Origin: Agapetus fuscipes
Lineage: Eukaryota > Arthropoda > Insecta > Trichoptera > Glossosomatidae
Assembly (NCBI GenBank): GCA_951799405.1
Contig: OX637333.1
Span: 10,229,960-10,293,959, forward strand
DNA length: 64,000 bases
Direction: 5' to 3'
Shown here: piece by piece, positions 55,113 to 64,000 of the stretch
Position numbering within the stretch: the stretch's first letter is position 1
Layout of the letters: each line of letters opens with the position of its first letter
Program-made: the position numbers and the translations under genes
Notes under the pieces: model-generated
Databases searched by the model: none
Told to the model about the DNA's origin: nothing
The model's input: only the letters and a program-made list of their open reading frames with translations

Positions 55113-56999
55113 ACATTTTGTACGTAATAAGATTGTGAATTCCCATCCACGTATGTTGGAGGTCAATGCGAGGCCCGCTTGAAGCTTGGGGTGCGCTGAA
55201 CATCCCAATCATGGCAGTCACACTTCCCGCATTCGCAGCCATGTTAAAAAAAATAACACTGCCATCTCTGGTATTTTGGAAGATACCGACTAGCTATCGT
55301 TTCCTTTATACTAAATTTGTTTTTTTTTTATATTTAGAAAGACGGCACTATTAAGCGCCAACACATGAAAACACAGAAAATGACATCCTGTGTTTCCATA
55401 TATTTATAACAAAATCCTGCTTTAATTCTACATGACTCATTTGTGACATGAAATGGCGATAATTGTATTGTCAGAAGTTAAAAATTATTATTGAATATAA
55501 TACCTATCTACGGCAAGCTAGCTTCCTTCACAACCATATTGTGATCAAACAATAATCGGCCATTGACCAACAAAAACATTCTGAAATGCAAACAAATGTT
55601 GAAAATTAAAATACATTTTTTCCCCCCAAGTTTCTCTCAATGATGATCACCAACAACTCTCAAAAGGATTTTTAAGGTATTGAAAGCATTATGGACAAAT
55701 TGAGGTAGACAGAAATTGAGTCTATACCATCGATAAATATAAAAGAAATTAATGGAGCATCAGAGCCGTTTGGCATGCCAAATCACTGATATTACCATCA
55801 GTTCCCCGGCCATCAAAGATTTTGTCATCGGTGTTTGTATTGCAGTCTGCTTTGACAGACAATTCCACAAATTTGTTTTTTTTTTGTTCTTTTACATTTT
55901 ATTTATGTAACAAATGTGAATGCACCGAGCCGCATTGCTTTTATCTTATGTCTTTTCATTGTCAAATATTTTTTACCGTACTGCGGCACACATTTCAAAT
56001 TACAATCAACTTAAAAATGAATGTCAATTTTTGGATATTACGATGAGCTTTTGTGCAAGAACTTATATTCTCAATATTTGTTGAGATTAAATTCAATGTC
56101 CCCAGGAGACACAGTCTCTGCATGACGATTGAGGATGAACTGATTCTCATGCATCACAATTTAAATTTTTGTATGTTCCCCCAAGGGCAGGTTATTACGT
56201 GATTGAGATTACGACAATTGTGGTACATGGAAACCACTTAATAAACACACCATATAATTAATTTATATTGATTGATGGTCAATACTTAAGAGGTAAATAA
56301 CTGAAGAATTTTTGGTGCTGCATCAGAGCTCACATCAAACACAGAGAAGTCCAGGACATTGTATGCATATTTACTAAAATTAAAAAAAAAACTAATGATA
56401 TGCCAAAATTAAAAATAAACATACATTAACAAAATCAAAATATCCAGATGCCGTAGCTACTCTATATGTATATACACGGCATTTTACAAGGCTTACTTAG
56501 ACACTGATCAAAGCTCTATCAACATCTTTGAAAGGAAAATTTTGCAACGTATTTACGGCCCAATAAAGGACAATAACATATGGCGAAGAAGATGAAGCTC
56601 TGAACTCTACAAGATGTCGCACGTTTAATAATAAAGAGCAATAACTCAAAAAACAATAATGTTGGGAAATCACGTTTAAAGTTCAGACGCCCAGTACAAC
56701 TTGTATGGGATGAAAAAGGCGGCCGATGTTTTATCTCGGTCATATTCGTCCAAATTGAACGGCTGTCGCATTCTACCTATTCTTCTCGCATTGTTATTGC
56801 GTTTTATTACAAAATTTTGATTTTCCCAATTTTCGAGTTGTTTCTCTTTATTATTAAGCGTGCGATGTGATGGACACTGATCCTGTCCATAAATCAGTAG
56901 ATTTTATTGGTTGGGTCACACCCATTGAATGGCCCATAAGAGAAGGAACACAGAATTAGAAAGGTCTATTTTTATGTGTGATTATGTTATTCTTTGACT
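55113..56999. other. Intergenic, no gene seen
   Basis: Short chance frames only; no recognisable repeat of any length. Confidence 0.5.
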
Positions 57000-57460
57000 T
57001 AAAGGTTGGTATAAGGCAGGCACGTGCATAGGGTATAGGCAAATACATTTCAGAATAAATATTCTCTCGCCTTTAAAATAACTCATTTGAAATTGACTGA
57101 AGTGCTAACGATGGCTTCAATAAAACTTAATTTTTTAATTTTATTTCTCAAGATCAAGCTTAAATGCGTTTATTACCATATTTTGCCTACCTTTTAGGCG
57201 CATGTGCCTGTATGAGATGCACGCCCCTGGTATAAGGCTGACCACCCATACTGTAAAAAACTGGTTCACTTTTCCAATGTCACCCCTGTTTCAAGGAATA
57301 TCTGCAAGAGTTGCAGTGTTCATGTTCATTTGAGATTTAGATTTTTATATTGTAGGTCTACATGCAGCATGTAAAAGCTCGAACTTATATGTGTCTGATT
57401 ACGGGAATGCATTTAATATGAATCTTAAATGTAACATATCTTTGCAATTTAGATTATAGA
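57000..57460 (+). mobile_element. RTE-like LINE 3' end split by a hAT MITE
   Basis: GACTTAAAGGTTGGTATAAGG is cut at 57017 and resumes at 57230 with GTATAAGGCTGACCACCC. The rest of the module follows to CTTTGCAATTTAGATTATAG. Confidence 0.85.
57017..57229. mobile_element. 213-bp hAT MITE, family M
   Basis: Ends CAGGCACGTGCATAGG and GAGATGCACGCCCCTG, with an 8-bp duplication GTATAAGG (57009-57016 and 57230-57237). The interior (CAATTTCAAATGAGT and its complement, CATTTAAGCTTGAT-type) matches the copy at 42026 in reverse. Confidence 0.9.
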
Positions 57461-57477
57461 CATAGCTCAAGGGGCCT

Positions 57478-58215
57478 CTCAAATCACGGATAAGATCTTT
57501 TGTAAAGAGGCTTCTTCAGTGCTGCTTTACACCAACAGTTTTTGCCTTTTCCACATTAGGTGGTAGTCTGTTACACTTCATTGGGCCGCAAACTGGGAAG
57601 TACAGTCCCCAAAATTATTGCGTGGTTGGACTAAGTCAAACACCTCATATCTGAGTGTCAGGCGTTTCAAACCCATCTCAACAGGTGAGAACATGCCAGC
57701 CAAATATGAAAGAGCCGCACCGTTAACATCTTTGTAAACCATCAGAAAATTACGGTAGATCACCCTTTCCAGAAAACGAAGCCAATATAGTTTCCTTAAC
57801 AATGGAGTGATGTGAATAAATCTCAGGGGCGTGCATACCATAAAGTCCTAAGTACATAATACAGGGTTAAAAACGCATTTTAAATCCAATTGAACGTCTC
57901 AATGTGAGAGTTAGGTTCCCATTTGTGTCACTAGTTAGTTTCCCTTTTGCTTATAAAAAAAATATCAATGCAATGTTTTATATGGCATGTGTTTGCCTTT
58001 TTACAGTGCATGCTCCTGGTAAATTGGCTGGCAGTCCTAAGTGTTGCCTTATACAATGGCATATATATACAGATGATTGAGAAGTGGATAGGAGCTATGA
58101 AAGCAGCCAGAATTGAGATGGCCGCTGGCACTCTGGTGACTTCAATTGTCAAATGGACGAGATTAAATATTATCATTACCTTACTTTTACAACTAACTGG
58201 TTTCTGTACAATCAC
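57478..58215 (-). pseudogene. L2/CR1-like LINE 3' end split by a hAT MITE
   Basis: The minus frame at 57578-57823 has FIHITPLLRKLYWLRFLERV, YKDVNGAALSYLAGMFS and NNFGDCTSQFA. These match the C-terminus of the long copy ([18 protein letters not shown]). Upstream sequence beyond the MITE (58019-58215) reads, decayed, like the preceding segment of the same protein. The open plus-strand frame over this region is therefore an artefact. Confidence 0.7.
57824..58018. mobile_element. 195-bp hAT MITE, family M, older copy
   Basis: Ends CAGGGGCGTGCATACC and GTGCATGCTCCTG are inverted. The flanking octamers ATAAATCT and GTAAATTG match at only five of eight positions, so the duplication is either decayed or absent. 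Confidence 0.7.
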
Positions 58216-58524
58216 ATTCTTATATTGATAGATTTTATTTATTATTATTATAAAAATGAGTTAGGCATAATGTAATCATAACCTTAAAATTACAAGCTTT
58301 CTAACCATCAGCACAGTTCAAAATTACAATTGTCAATGGTTTCAATTCAACACAAATGTCAAATCCCTTTCCAGCCATTCCTACTTACGTAAACAGAAAT
58401 GTAGGGAAAGTTCTAAATGACGGACAATTGTGACATTGATGTCATGAATTTGTGGTACACTTGGTAAATTCATAAATTAGAGCCTCAAATGAAATTTGAT
58501 AAAATTCATGGCGCAATTTTATAA

Positions 58525-58705
58525 GTTGTATAGAACCAAAGGAGGCAATCTAGGAAATTTTTCGGAAGTCATAAAAAATATAAGAAAACAGTACTTAATT
58601 TTCTCATCAATTCACTATTTCTGCGATCGTTAAAACCGATTTTGAGTGCAGTTATCTAATTAGCAAAAGTTATCCTTTTTCCCAGCCTTTGGTTCTGTAC
58701 AATTT
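58525..58705. repeat. Inverted-repeat MITE, family AACCAAAG
   Basis: TTGTATAGAACCAAAGGAGG on the left and CAGCCTTTGGTTCTGTACAA on the right. Confidence 0.65.
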
Positions 58706-58728
58706 AAATTCAGGCACTTGTCGCAGTA

Positions 58729-58850
58729 GACACATTCAGCCCGGTTTGTTGTTGGATTACCGCACAAACAGTGTGAAAGCTTTCATACATCCCCACATGC
58801 TACTAGACTTTTGACCCGGTAATCCATCATCAAACTCGGAAGAATGTGTC
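58729..58850. repeat. 122-bp palindrome
   Basis: GACACATTCAGCCCGGTTTG and TTGTTGGATTACCG pair with CGGTAATCCATCATCAAACT and CGGAAGAATGTGTC. The arms are about 37 bp around a 45-bp loop. It is MITE-like, with no target duplication identified. Confidence 0.7.
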
Positions 58851-59599
58851 GTATTCTGTAGCCAGCTTTATGCATTGAAAATTTGTCATTTTGTAACTTT
58901 GAAGTGTGTCATGGTGAATTTATTACATTATATACAGCAAACATGCGCTCGCGCACGCGTTAATACAAACAAGGAAATACGCGCCTTACAAAAATAATCA
59001 TGATTAACATTACAAAAGATGACGCACAATTGATTTGATTATTGCCATAAGTCTTATCATACTAACGATTAGCGAGTATTTGCACCCAGCGAGACCAGCC
59101 AAGGAACAATGTTAACCACGGTATTCACAATCCCACTAACACTTACCTTAGGCCTCACTAGCACTTAGATTGGTTTTTATTGAAGAGTATATTATTTGAG
59201 ATTTTGGAAATATACTTAGTATGCGTACGGGCGGACAGTGCTGTGAACTAGAAGAAATCCCTGATAATCGGAAAACCACATTTTATTAACTATGGGTGAC
59301 GCCGCATAGCTGAAGGATATCTTGAACGTTCTGAGTTCATTGTACATAAATAAAAACCATTCTAAATGCAAGAGTCTATTGAAATAAAAATATAAGGGAA
59401 AAGAGGGTCTTTAAATGATGCTTTTGATGACTTGGTCCATGATCGGGAAGCTTGCTTCATTACTCACAGCGAAACATCCCGAACGATCGTAGACAAATAA
59501 AGACAAACTAAATCAGTCAAACCTCAGCAGAATGGATATAGATTTATCTCAAAATGCATTACTGAGCCATGGATCTGATGTTTTCACTTGAATTTTTAA
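58851..59599. other. Intergenic, no gene seen
   Basis: No supported ORF. A Harbinger-end-like GGTATTCACAATCCCACTAA occurs near 59121, perhaps a lone terminal fragment. Confidence 0.45.
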
Positions 59600-60000
59600 T
59601 CATGGAATGCTGATTTTTAATGTTGGTTTATTGGCTTGCTACATTTTTTGCATAAGACATTTCTTTTTTTTTTACTTTTTTTGTATAGATTTATTTTTAA
59701 GGTTTTGTTGTTTTCTTATACTTAAATGTTATTTTTACTTGTATTCCTTGACTTATAGGTTGGTATGAGGCTGACCACCCATACTGTAAAAAATGGTTCA
59801 CTTTGCCAATGTCACCCCTGTTTCAGGGAATGTCGGCAAGAGTTGCAGGGCTTATGTTCATTTGAGGTTTGGATTTTATTTGTAAGTACACAATCAGCAT
59901 TTGTAAGCGCGAACTACACGTGTTTGTTTGTGGGCATACATCTGAGAGCTTTGAATGAATATATCCTTGCAACTTAGATTATAGATTATAGATTATAGAA
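59600..60000 (+). mobile_element. RTE-like LINE 3' end (subfamily B) with UTR
   Basis: From AATGCTGATTTTTAATGTTG (equivalent to the end of the ORF region at 9224) through the full 3' module to GATTATAGATTATAGATTAT. It is very similar to the UTR of the copy at 8856-9224. Confidence 0.88.
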
Positions 60001-60164
60001 GCTCTTACTACAACTCGAATCCACTGATTACCATTAATATTTGTGTTGTTGAAGTTAGTTGTCAACAGTCAGTGGAACAGTATGAACCATTGGTGTGAAG
60101 TTAGGATCTCTTTCGCCGACCCACCTTAGCAAAAAAGCAAAATTAGCAAACGGCCTAGCTGTCG

Positions 60165-60405
60165 TGCGTGACATCATCACTCATAATATTTGCTTACAAT
60201 GAGCTCCCTAAACGATGTGTGAGCGCTCACAAATCGTTCGGGGAGCTCGCTTCCTAAGGTGAACAAGCTCCCCCGTGAGCGCTTATAGTGATTGAAGCGC
60301 ACTTCTCGAACAAGGCCAGTAAATGCGAGATGTCATCGCTTATAATATTAGCTGCCAGCGATCTCCCCGAATGACTTGTAAGCACTCACAGTGCGCTTCC
60401 TGAAT
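60165..60405. repeat. Tandemly duplicated palindrome region
   Basis: GAGCTCCCTAAACGATGTGT at 60201 begins a 48-bp palindrome, 21 of 24 pairs, centred on GAGCGCTC. A degenerate second copy follows about 160 bp later (CGATCTCCCCGAATGACTTG). It lies 0.3-0.5 kb beyond the 3' end of CARM1. Confidence 0.7.
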
Positions 60406-60680
60406 ATGGGCTTGGGAGTATCAATCAGATTGTGTGTTTGAGGTTCACCTATGGTAAGTAGGTACTCGAGAGACTGTTTTGTTGCAAGTACACACTTATC
60501 ATAAGATGTCTAGCAGTTGCACTATCATGTCATCTTACTTGTTGTATAAACTGTACTTTGTCCTTCCACTGGGGTGGTCAGATTTGCCTTCACTTAATGT
60601 CATTCAATTAATTAATATCCATCACTGTATCCTTCACACTGTCCCACAATTCACCACAGGAACTGCTCGCTGAGTTAACA

Positions 60681-62255
60681 TTACATCTCCCCGTTCTGGC
60701 TGATCCCAATTCTCTTGATGAAATCCTCCTGCAGCATGACAGTCTTGATGATGTTGGGCGAGATGTTGTTGTACTGCTGTTGGTCTGGGCAGAGCGTGTT
60801 GTAGCCCCCATCCATGCCTTGACCTTGGGGAGCTTCTAGGGAGCTCCAGTATGCTTCGCTGGGGGACGTGGTGCAGGCGCCAGGGGGCGGAGCAGCCGGG
60901 GCCCCGGTGTAGCGGAAGAATGGGTTCTTGAGATCCAGTGTGTTGGACGAGCTGATGCTGGTGCCTTCGAGCATGAGGTCCATGGTCACGTCGTAGCTCT
61001 GCCTCTTGTTGGCTACTAACAGCACGCGCCCTGTTAGCACTTGCCCTTGTTTAACAAATATAGGAGTCTCTAGCAAGCACCGCACCTGGTACCAGTGGGT
61101 GAGGGGTTCTGTGGGCGCTGTGGACAGCCACACGTACTGCGTGCTGCCCGCAAAGGCGACGTCAAACCAGAACGCGAGGCCGTGACACGTCCCTGATTGG
61201 AGCAAATGGAACTGAAACGGGATGTCGATCTGATGCAGATCGGACTCGTTGGCTTCGAGGAAGTCTACGACGTGGCGGATGGATTTGGCCATGCATATTC
61301 GGATGTCGAAGGTGTCCACAATGGGCTGGCGGAAGTACTCCTTCATGGCGGCGTTCCTCAGTGCGCTCAGGTCAACGCCGTGGAAGCAGTTCTGGAACCA
61401 GAAGTTGGCCTTGCTGTACTGCTCGATGAAGAGTGAGTCGTCCGTGAAGGGCGCGACGTGCAGGTCCCCGCGCGAGGGGAACATTTTCCCGCCGGCGCGT
61501 AGCCATTTCTTCGCGTGCAAATAGGTCTCCAGCATGCGCTCGTTGTACAGCATGTAGCCCATGGGCTCGGACACGATGACGTCCACGCTCTCAGGCAGCT
61601 CGATCTCCTCGATCTTGCCGGCGATGACCGTGACGCGCTCCTGCAGCCTGTTGGCGGTAACGAGCTGCTGCGCGTGGTGCGCCATGTTGCTGGCCTCCAC
61701 GGCGTACACCTTCCTGGCGCCCGCCTGCGCCGCGAAGAACGACAAGATGCCCGAGCCCGCGCCCACGTCCAGCACCACTTTATCCTTGAAGTCCAGCACG
61801 TTGTTGAGGATGGCGCGCTGGTACGTGCTGGTGCGCACGTAGTCCTGCATCATGTTCTGCTGCTGGCTCAGGTAGCCGTAGAACTGGAAGTACTGCATGG
61901 CCGAGGAGTCCTCGGTGCGCACCGTGAACACGGAGGACTCGCTGCCCGCGCGCGCCGCCGCCACCAGCAGGTGGAAGCTGCGTGTGTCCGCCTCCGAGCC
62001 GAACTTCAGGAACAGCGTCTCGTTGTCGATGGTGAAGATGTAGCCGCGCGCCGCTACCCGTGCGCACTCGCTCTGCCCGTGCACCGGGAACTCCAGCAGC
62101 TCCTGCGGGAACTTGCGGTCCACGCGGAGCACCTTCACGCTCAGCCCCTGCGGATCGTAGTCTACGCTCACGGTCGTCGGGAAATTGAACTTCGGTGACA
62201 ATCCGCCGTCGTTATCCACCGCCGACACTGTCACGGCGCGAAACACGTTCGCCAT
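60681..62255 (-). CDS. CARM1: CARM1/PRMT4 histone-arginine methyltransferase, intronless
   Basis: A 524-residue type I protein arginine methyltransferase, which makes asymmetric dimethylarginine on histone H3 and on splicing and transcription co-factors, using S-adenosylmethionine. It has an N-terminal PH-like region (about 1-110), the [20 protein letters not shown] segment, motif [10 protein letters not shown] (161-169), the acidic VEAS post-I site, and the double-E loop [15 protein letters not shown] (229-243, with both glutamates). The THW loop is LTHWYQ (385-390), and a C-terminal region follows. Length matches insect CARM1 (Drosophila Art4 about 530). I chose the ATG at 62255 (AAAAATGGCG context, MANVFRAV). 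The frame is open another 39 codons upstream, but that peptide is not conserved-looking. The coding region has no intron and is GC-rich compared with its surroundings. Confidence 0.95.
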   Translation of the reverse strand: MANVFRAVTVSAVDNDGGLSPKFNFPTTVSVDYDPQGLSVKVLRVDRKFPQELLEFPVHGQSECARVAARGYIFTIDNETLFLKFGSEADTRSFHLLVAAARAGSESSVFTVRTEDSSAMQYFQFYGYLSQQQNMMQDYVRTSTYQRAILNNVLDFKDKVVLDVGAGSGILSFFAAQAGARKVYAVEASNMAHHAQQLVTANRLQERVTVIAGKIEEIELPESVDVIVSEPMGYMLYNERMLETYLHAKKWLRAGGKMFPSRGDLHVAPFTDDSLFIEQYSKANFWFQNCFHGVDLSALRNAAMKEYFRQPIVDTFDIRICMAKSIRHVVDFLEANESDLHQIDIPFQFHLLQSGTCHGLAFWFDVAFAGSTQYVWLSTAPTEPLTHWYQVRCLLETPIFVKQGQVLTGRVLLVANKRQSYDVTMDLMLEGTSISSSNTLDLKNPFFRYTGAPAAPPPGACTTSPSEAYWSSLEAPQGQGMDGGYNTLCPDQQQYNNISPNIIKTVMLQEDFIKRIGISQNGEM

Positions 62256-62871
62256 TTTTAATGCTTTTTGCGGCAAAGAGATGAACACTCGCCGCCGTCG
62301 GGGAAGTGGCAAGGCCGCAAACAAAGAGGCACCCCAAAACCCAAGCTTGGCTACTTTACCCAGCGTCTGCACACAAACCAGCAGTTGTTAACAAAAATCA
62401 GTACACCGCTCTTCTCCATGACACAGAAACATTTTTATGTTCAGATCACGTTTTTATTATTTGGCATAGTATTTCTTTCGCTGCAACTTCATTACAATCA
62501 ATAGTTGACGTGAAGTTGCAACCCTTTTTATTTTTATTGTACTAAATGTTAGGTAAACATTACTTTGCAGAAAATATCCAGAAAATTATTCCTTAATGAG
62601 AAATAAAACAAACTGATCACATTTCCTTTCCAACGGCTTAGTAAAAATGACGCAACATTTTCATTTCCTTGATAAAATCACGTTTTTCCTTCAAACATAT
62701 TGGATTCTGAAAGTTGGTGTGACTGAGTACAATTGCCAATAGAGGAAAAATAAATGACATGTGCTTAACCTAAAAAAATATTTGACAGCTGTCAAAGCGT
62801 CCGAAATCCAAGAAGGTTATTGCCTTACAAAATATTTTATTTCTGTACTAATAGCTTTTAACAGCTTTACG
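62256..62871. promoter_or_regulatory. Shared divergent promoter region of CARM1 and the DDX24-like gene
   Basis: 616 bp separate two start codons that point away from each other. The region is AT-rich apart from the first 130 bp, and no canonical TATA box stands out. A bidirectional promoter is an inference from the arrangement. Confidence 0.5.
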
Positions 62872-63024
62872 ATGGACGAACCAAAACTTAAATGGAAGAC
62901 TGTGAAGTTCGAGGACATGGGCGCAAACGCTTTTAACGCAGATTTTGAAGGATTAATTGGAATCGAAGAGTGCTCAGACTATGGCTTGATTTCTTCTAAA
63001 AAAGGGAGAAAAAATAAACTTAAT
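62872..63024 (+). CDS. First coding exon of a DDX24-like DEAD-box RNA helicase (putative)
   Basis: ATG at 62872 opens 51 codons, MDEPKLKWKTVKFEDM then FNADFEGLIGIEECSDYGLI and a lysine-rich end. They are followed by a good donor, AAT|GTACGT, in phase 0. The K-W-K-x-V-K start, followed by a short acidic loop and EE-x-x-D-Y-x-L, is the N-terminal signature I associate with DDX24 (yeast Mak5), a nucleolar helicase of large-subunit ribosome assembly. The helicase core would lie beyond the window. Everything after 63024 in the open frame is intron. Confidence 0.6.
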
Positions 63025-63139
63025 GTACGTATAAAGTTGTACTTATGTCAGCTAAAGGTGGCCAGTACCTCCGCTTATGTGAATCCATTTGATTCTTTCC
63101 TTGCCCACTTCCTTCATCTCGACATTCATCACTCTAAAT

Positions 63140-63215
63140 CAGTGATTCCCTAACTATGGTACGCGTACCACCAGTGGTACGCGACGCTTCTTAAAGTAGT
63201 ACGCAAGCAGCCATG
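63140..63215 (+). mobile_element. hAT-like element end
   Basis: CAGTGATTCCCTAACTATGG then GTACGCGTACCACCAGTGGT: a CAGTG start with internal palindromic GTACGCGTAC, typical of a decayed hAT terminus. The other end was not found. Confidence 0.45.
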
Positions 63216-63574
63216 GCCAAAGGATTGTATCGAATGAAAACCTGGCATTTTTTGAAAATTTTTGTAACTGAAAATGAACTTACAGTGAGTGAAAATATAC
63301 TTAATCAAAGACATAAAAAAATCACTGGAATTATAATATACTCACCGTAATCGAATACAAAATTGTTTTTATTTTATCTATCAAAAAATCACAGCCAAAT
63401 GATCGTTGAAACATTTGAAGAATATTTAAGTAAAAGAAGATTATTCAGAGTTTAATTGGATAAGGAACCCATTCGTTTCGGATCTGGATAATGTTCGTGA
63501 AAAGTTGTTGTTCGCTGTCTTCGCGAACGCGCGTTTGTGTAAACTGATACAGATCAAACCGCCACAGCGCTTTG

Positions 63575-63660
63575 ATAACTCGCCTTGAAGATGCTTTCTG
63601 CTCGTGAAAGCGAAACGTCGGCAGATGTAGGAGCTGCAAATAGAACATGGTCAAACCCGA
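63575..63660 (+). ncRNA. Hammerhead-like motif in a Penelope-like remnant
   Basis: TTGAAGA (core box with C-to-T change), T, then stem-loop GCTTTC...GAAAGC, GAAA, palindromic ACGT, and C as the cleavage nucleotide (GTC). The downstream 50 bases are shared with the remnant at 11966. GCC before the box and GGC after the cleavage site can pair as stem I. The core substitution suggests a dead copy. Confidence 0.5.
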
Positions 63661-63699
63661 AAGAACACAAAAACGATTTATTTATTATTCATCACTCTC

Positions 63700-63920
63700 T
63701 TCATGCATGCTCTTCTCTTTTTCTCATTCTGAACCTGCATTTGCAATATTGCTTATTTCACCATTTCCCTCTTTCTACGGTACTCCCCTTTTATGATCAC
63801 CTTTAACACTGTTTTTGTCATCCTTCCTAGAACACATTCTTTCTAAATGACCGAACCATCTCATGTGTGCTCTTCTTTTTTTCTTGCTCTGCAGATTTTG
63901 GTCATTTGCAATCTCAGTTA
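63700..63920 (-). pseudogene. Decayed RTE-like reverse transcriptase C-terminus
   Basis: The minus strand still reads MRWFGHLERM, broken by frameshifts, as in the intact frames at 9224 and 28107. It lies within the first intron of the DDX24-like gene if that gene continues right. Confidence 0.55.
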
Positions 63921-64000
63921 TTTTATATTTTTTTGTAGTAACACCATTTTTGCAACACTAGCCTTTATTCAAGTGTGTGTATTGAAAATTTGTTTTGAAA

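Noticed and set aside
57947..58228. Plus-strand frame encoding a 93-aa protein with two apparent membrane segments
   Set aside because: Its first part is the right end of a hAT MITE (57824-58018) and the rest is the antisense of a decayed L2-like LINE protein, so the frame is accidental.
61515..62198. A 227-aa plus-strand frame antisense to CARM1
   Set aside because: It is a shadow of the GC-rich CARM1 coding sequence; composition and motifs support only the minus strand.
61000..62372. 39-residue N-terminal extension of CARM1 starting at 62372
   Set aside because: The extension is not similar to CARM1 N-termini, and the downstream ATG at 62255 has a better context, so the shorter start was chosen.
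63025..63153. Continuation of the DDX24-like frame to 63153
   Set aside because: A consensus donor GTACGT follows codon 51, and the peptide beyond it loses the lysine-rich/acidic character and runs into a hAT remnant.

Overview
ORGANISM. The window is animal nuclear DNA, most likely from an arthropod and probably an insect. It is AT-rich and repeat-laden, and its three host genes are split or spaced as in metazoans. The repeats are arthropod-style: an RTE-type LINE with many short copies, an L2/CR1-like LINE, a Penelope-like element, tRNA-derived SINEs, and hAT and PIF/Harbinger MITEs. I cannot settle the order from sequence alone. HOST GENES. (1) 30058-50240 (+): the last eight coding exons of TRAPPC12, a TPR subunit of the TRAPPIII vesicle-tethering complex. 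All junctions are GT-AG and phase-consistent, and the introns range from 104 bp to 10.5 kb and are full of transposons. (2) 60681-62255 (-): a complete, intronless CARM1/PRMT4 arginine methyltransferase of 524 aa. (3) 62872-63024 (+): the first coding exon of a gene resembling the DEAD-box helicase DDX24, head-to-head with CARM1 across 616 bp. LAYOUT. 0-15 kb: repeats only, including a jockey-like LINE split by a Harbinger-type MITE, a 2.9-kb inverted duplication (3243-6124) and a dense run of RTE 3' ends. 15.2-28.6 kb: a nested stack in which an old 330-bp tandem repeat is broken by a long hairpin, an L2-like LINE end, an 891-bp TTA-flanked MITE and an RTE copy; the RTE copy is in turn split by a 9.6-kb LTR element with two 2458-bp LTRs. 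29-50 kb: TRAPPC12, with introns holding a near-complete L2/CR1-like LINE (33.9-39.5 kb) that itself contains a 2.3-kb Penelope-like element. 50-60 kb: intergenic SINEs, MITEs and LINE ends. 60-64 kb: the CARM1/DDX24-like pair, then more LINE and Penelope remnants. MAIN POINTS. The LTR element lies on the minus strand. It has a primer-binding site matching the 3' end of tRNA-His, a polypurine tract, a 4-bp AAGT target duplication and LTRs that look identical by eye, yet no gag or pol: a young, apparently non-autonomous large-LTR element. The Penelope-like element carries a hammerhead-ribozyme-like motif. One SINE family shares its 3' tail with the L2-like LINE, which suggests it borrows that LINE's machinery. 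A piece of a TRAPPC12 exon, including its splice donor, has been amplified as a 75-bp tandem array in the following intron.
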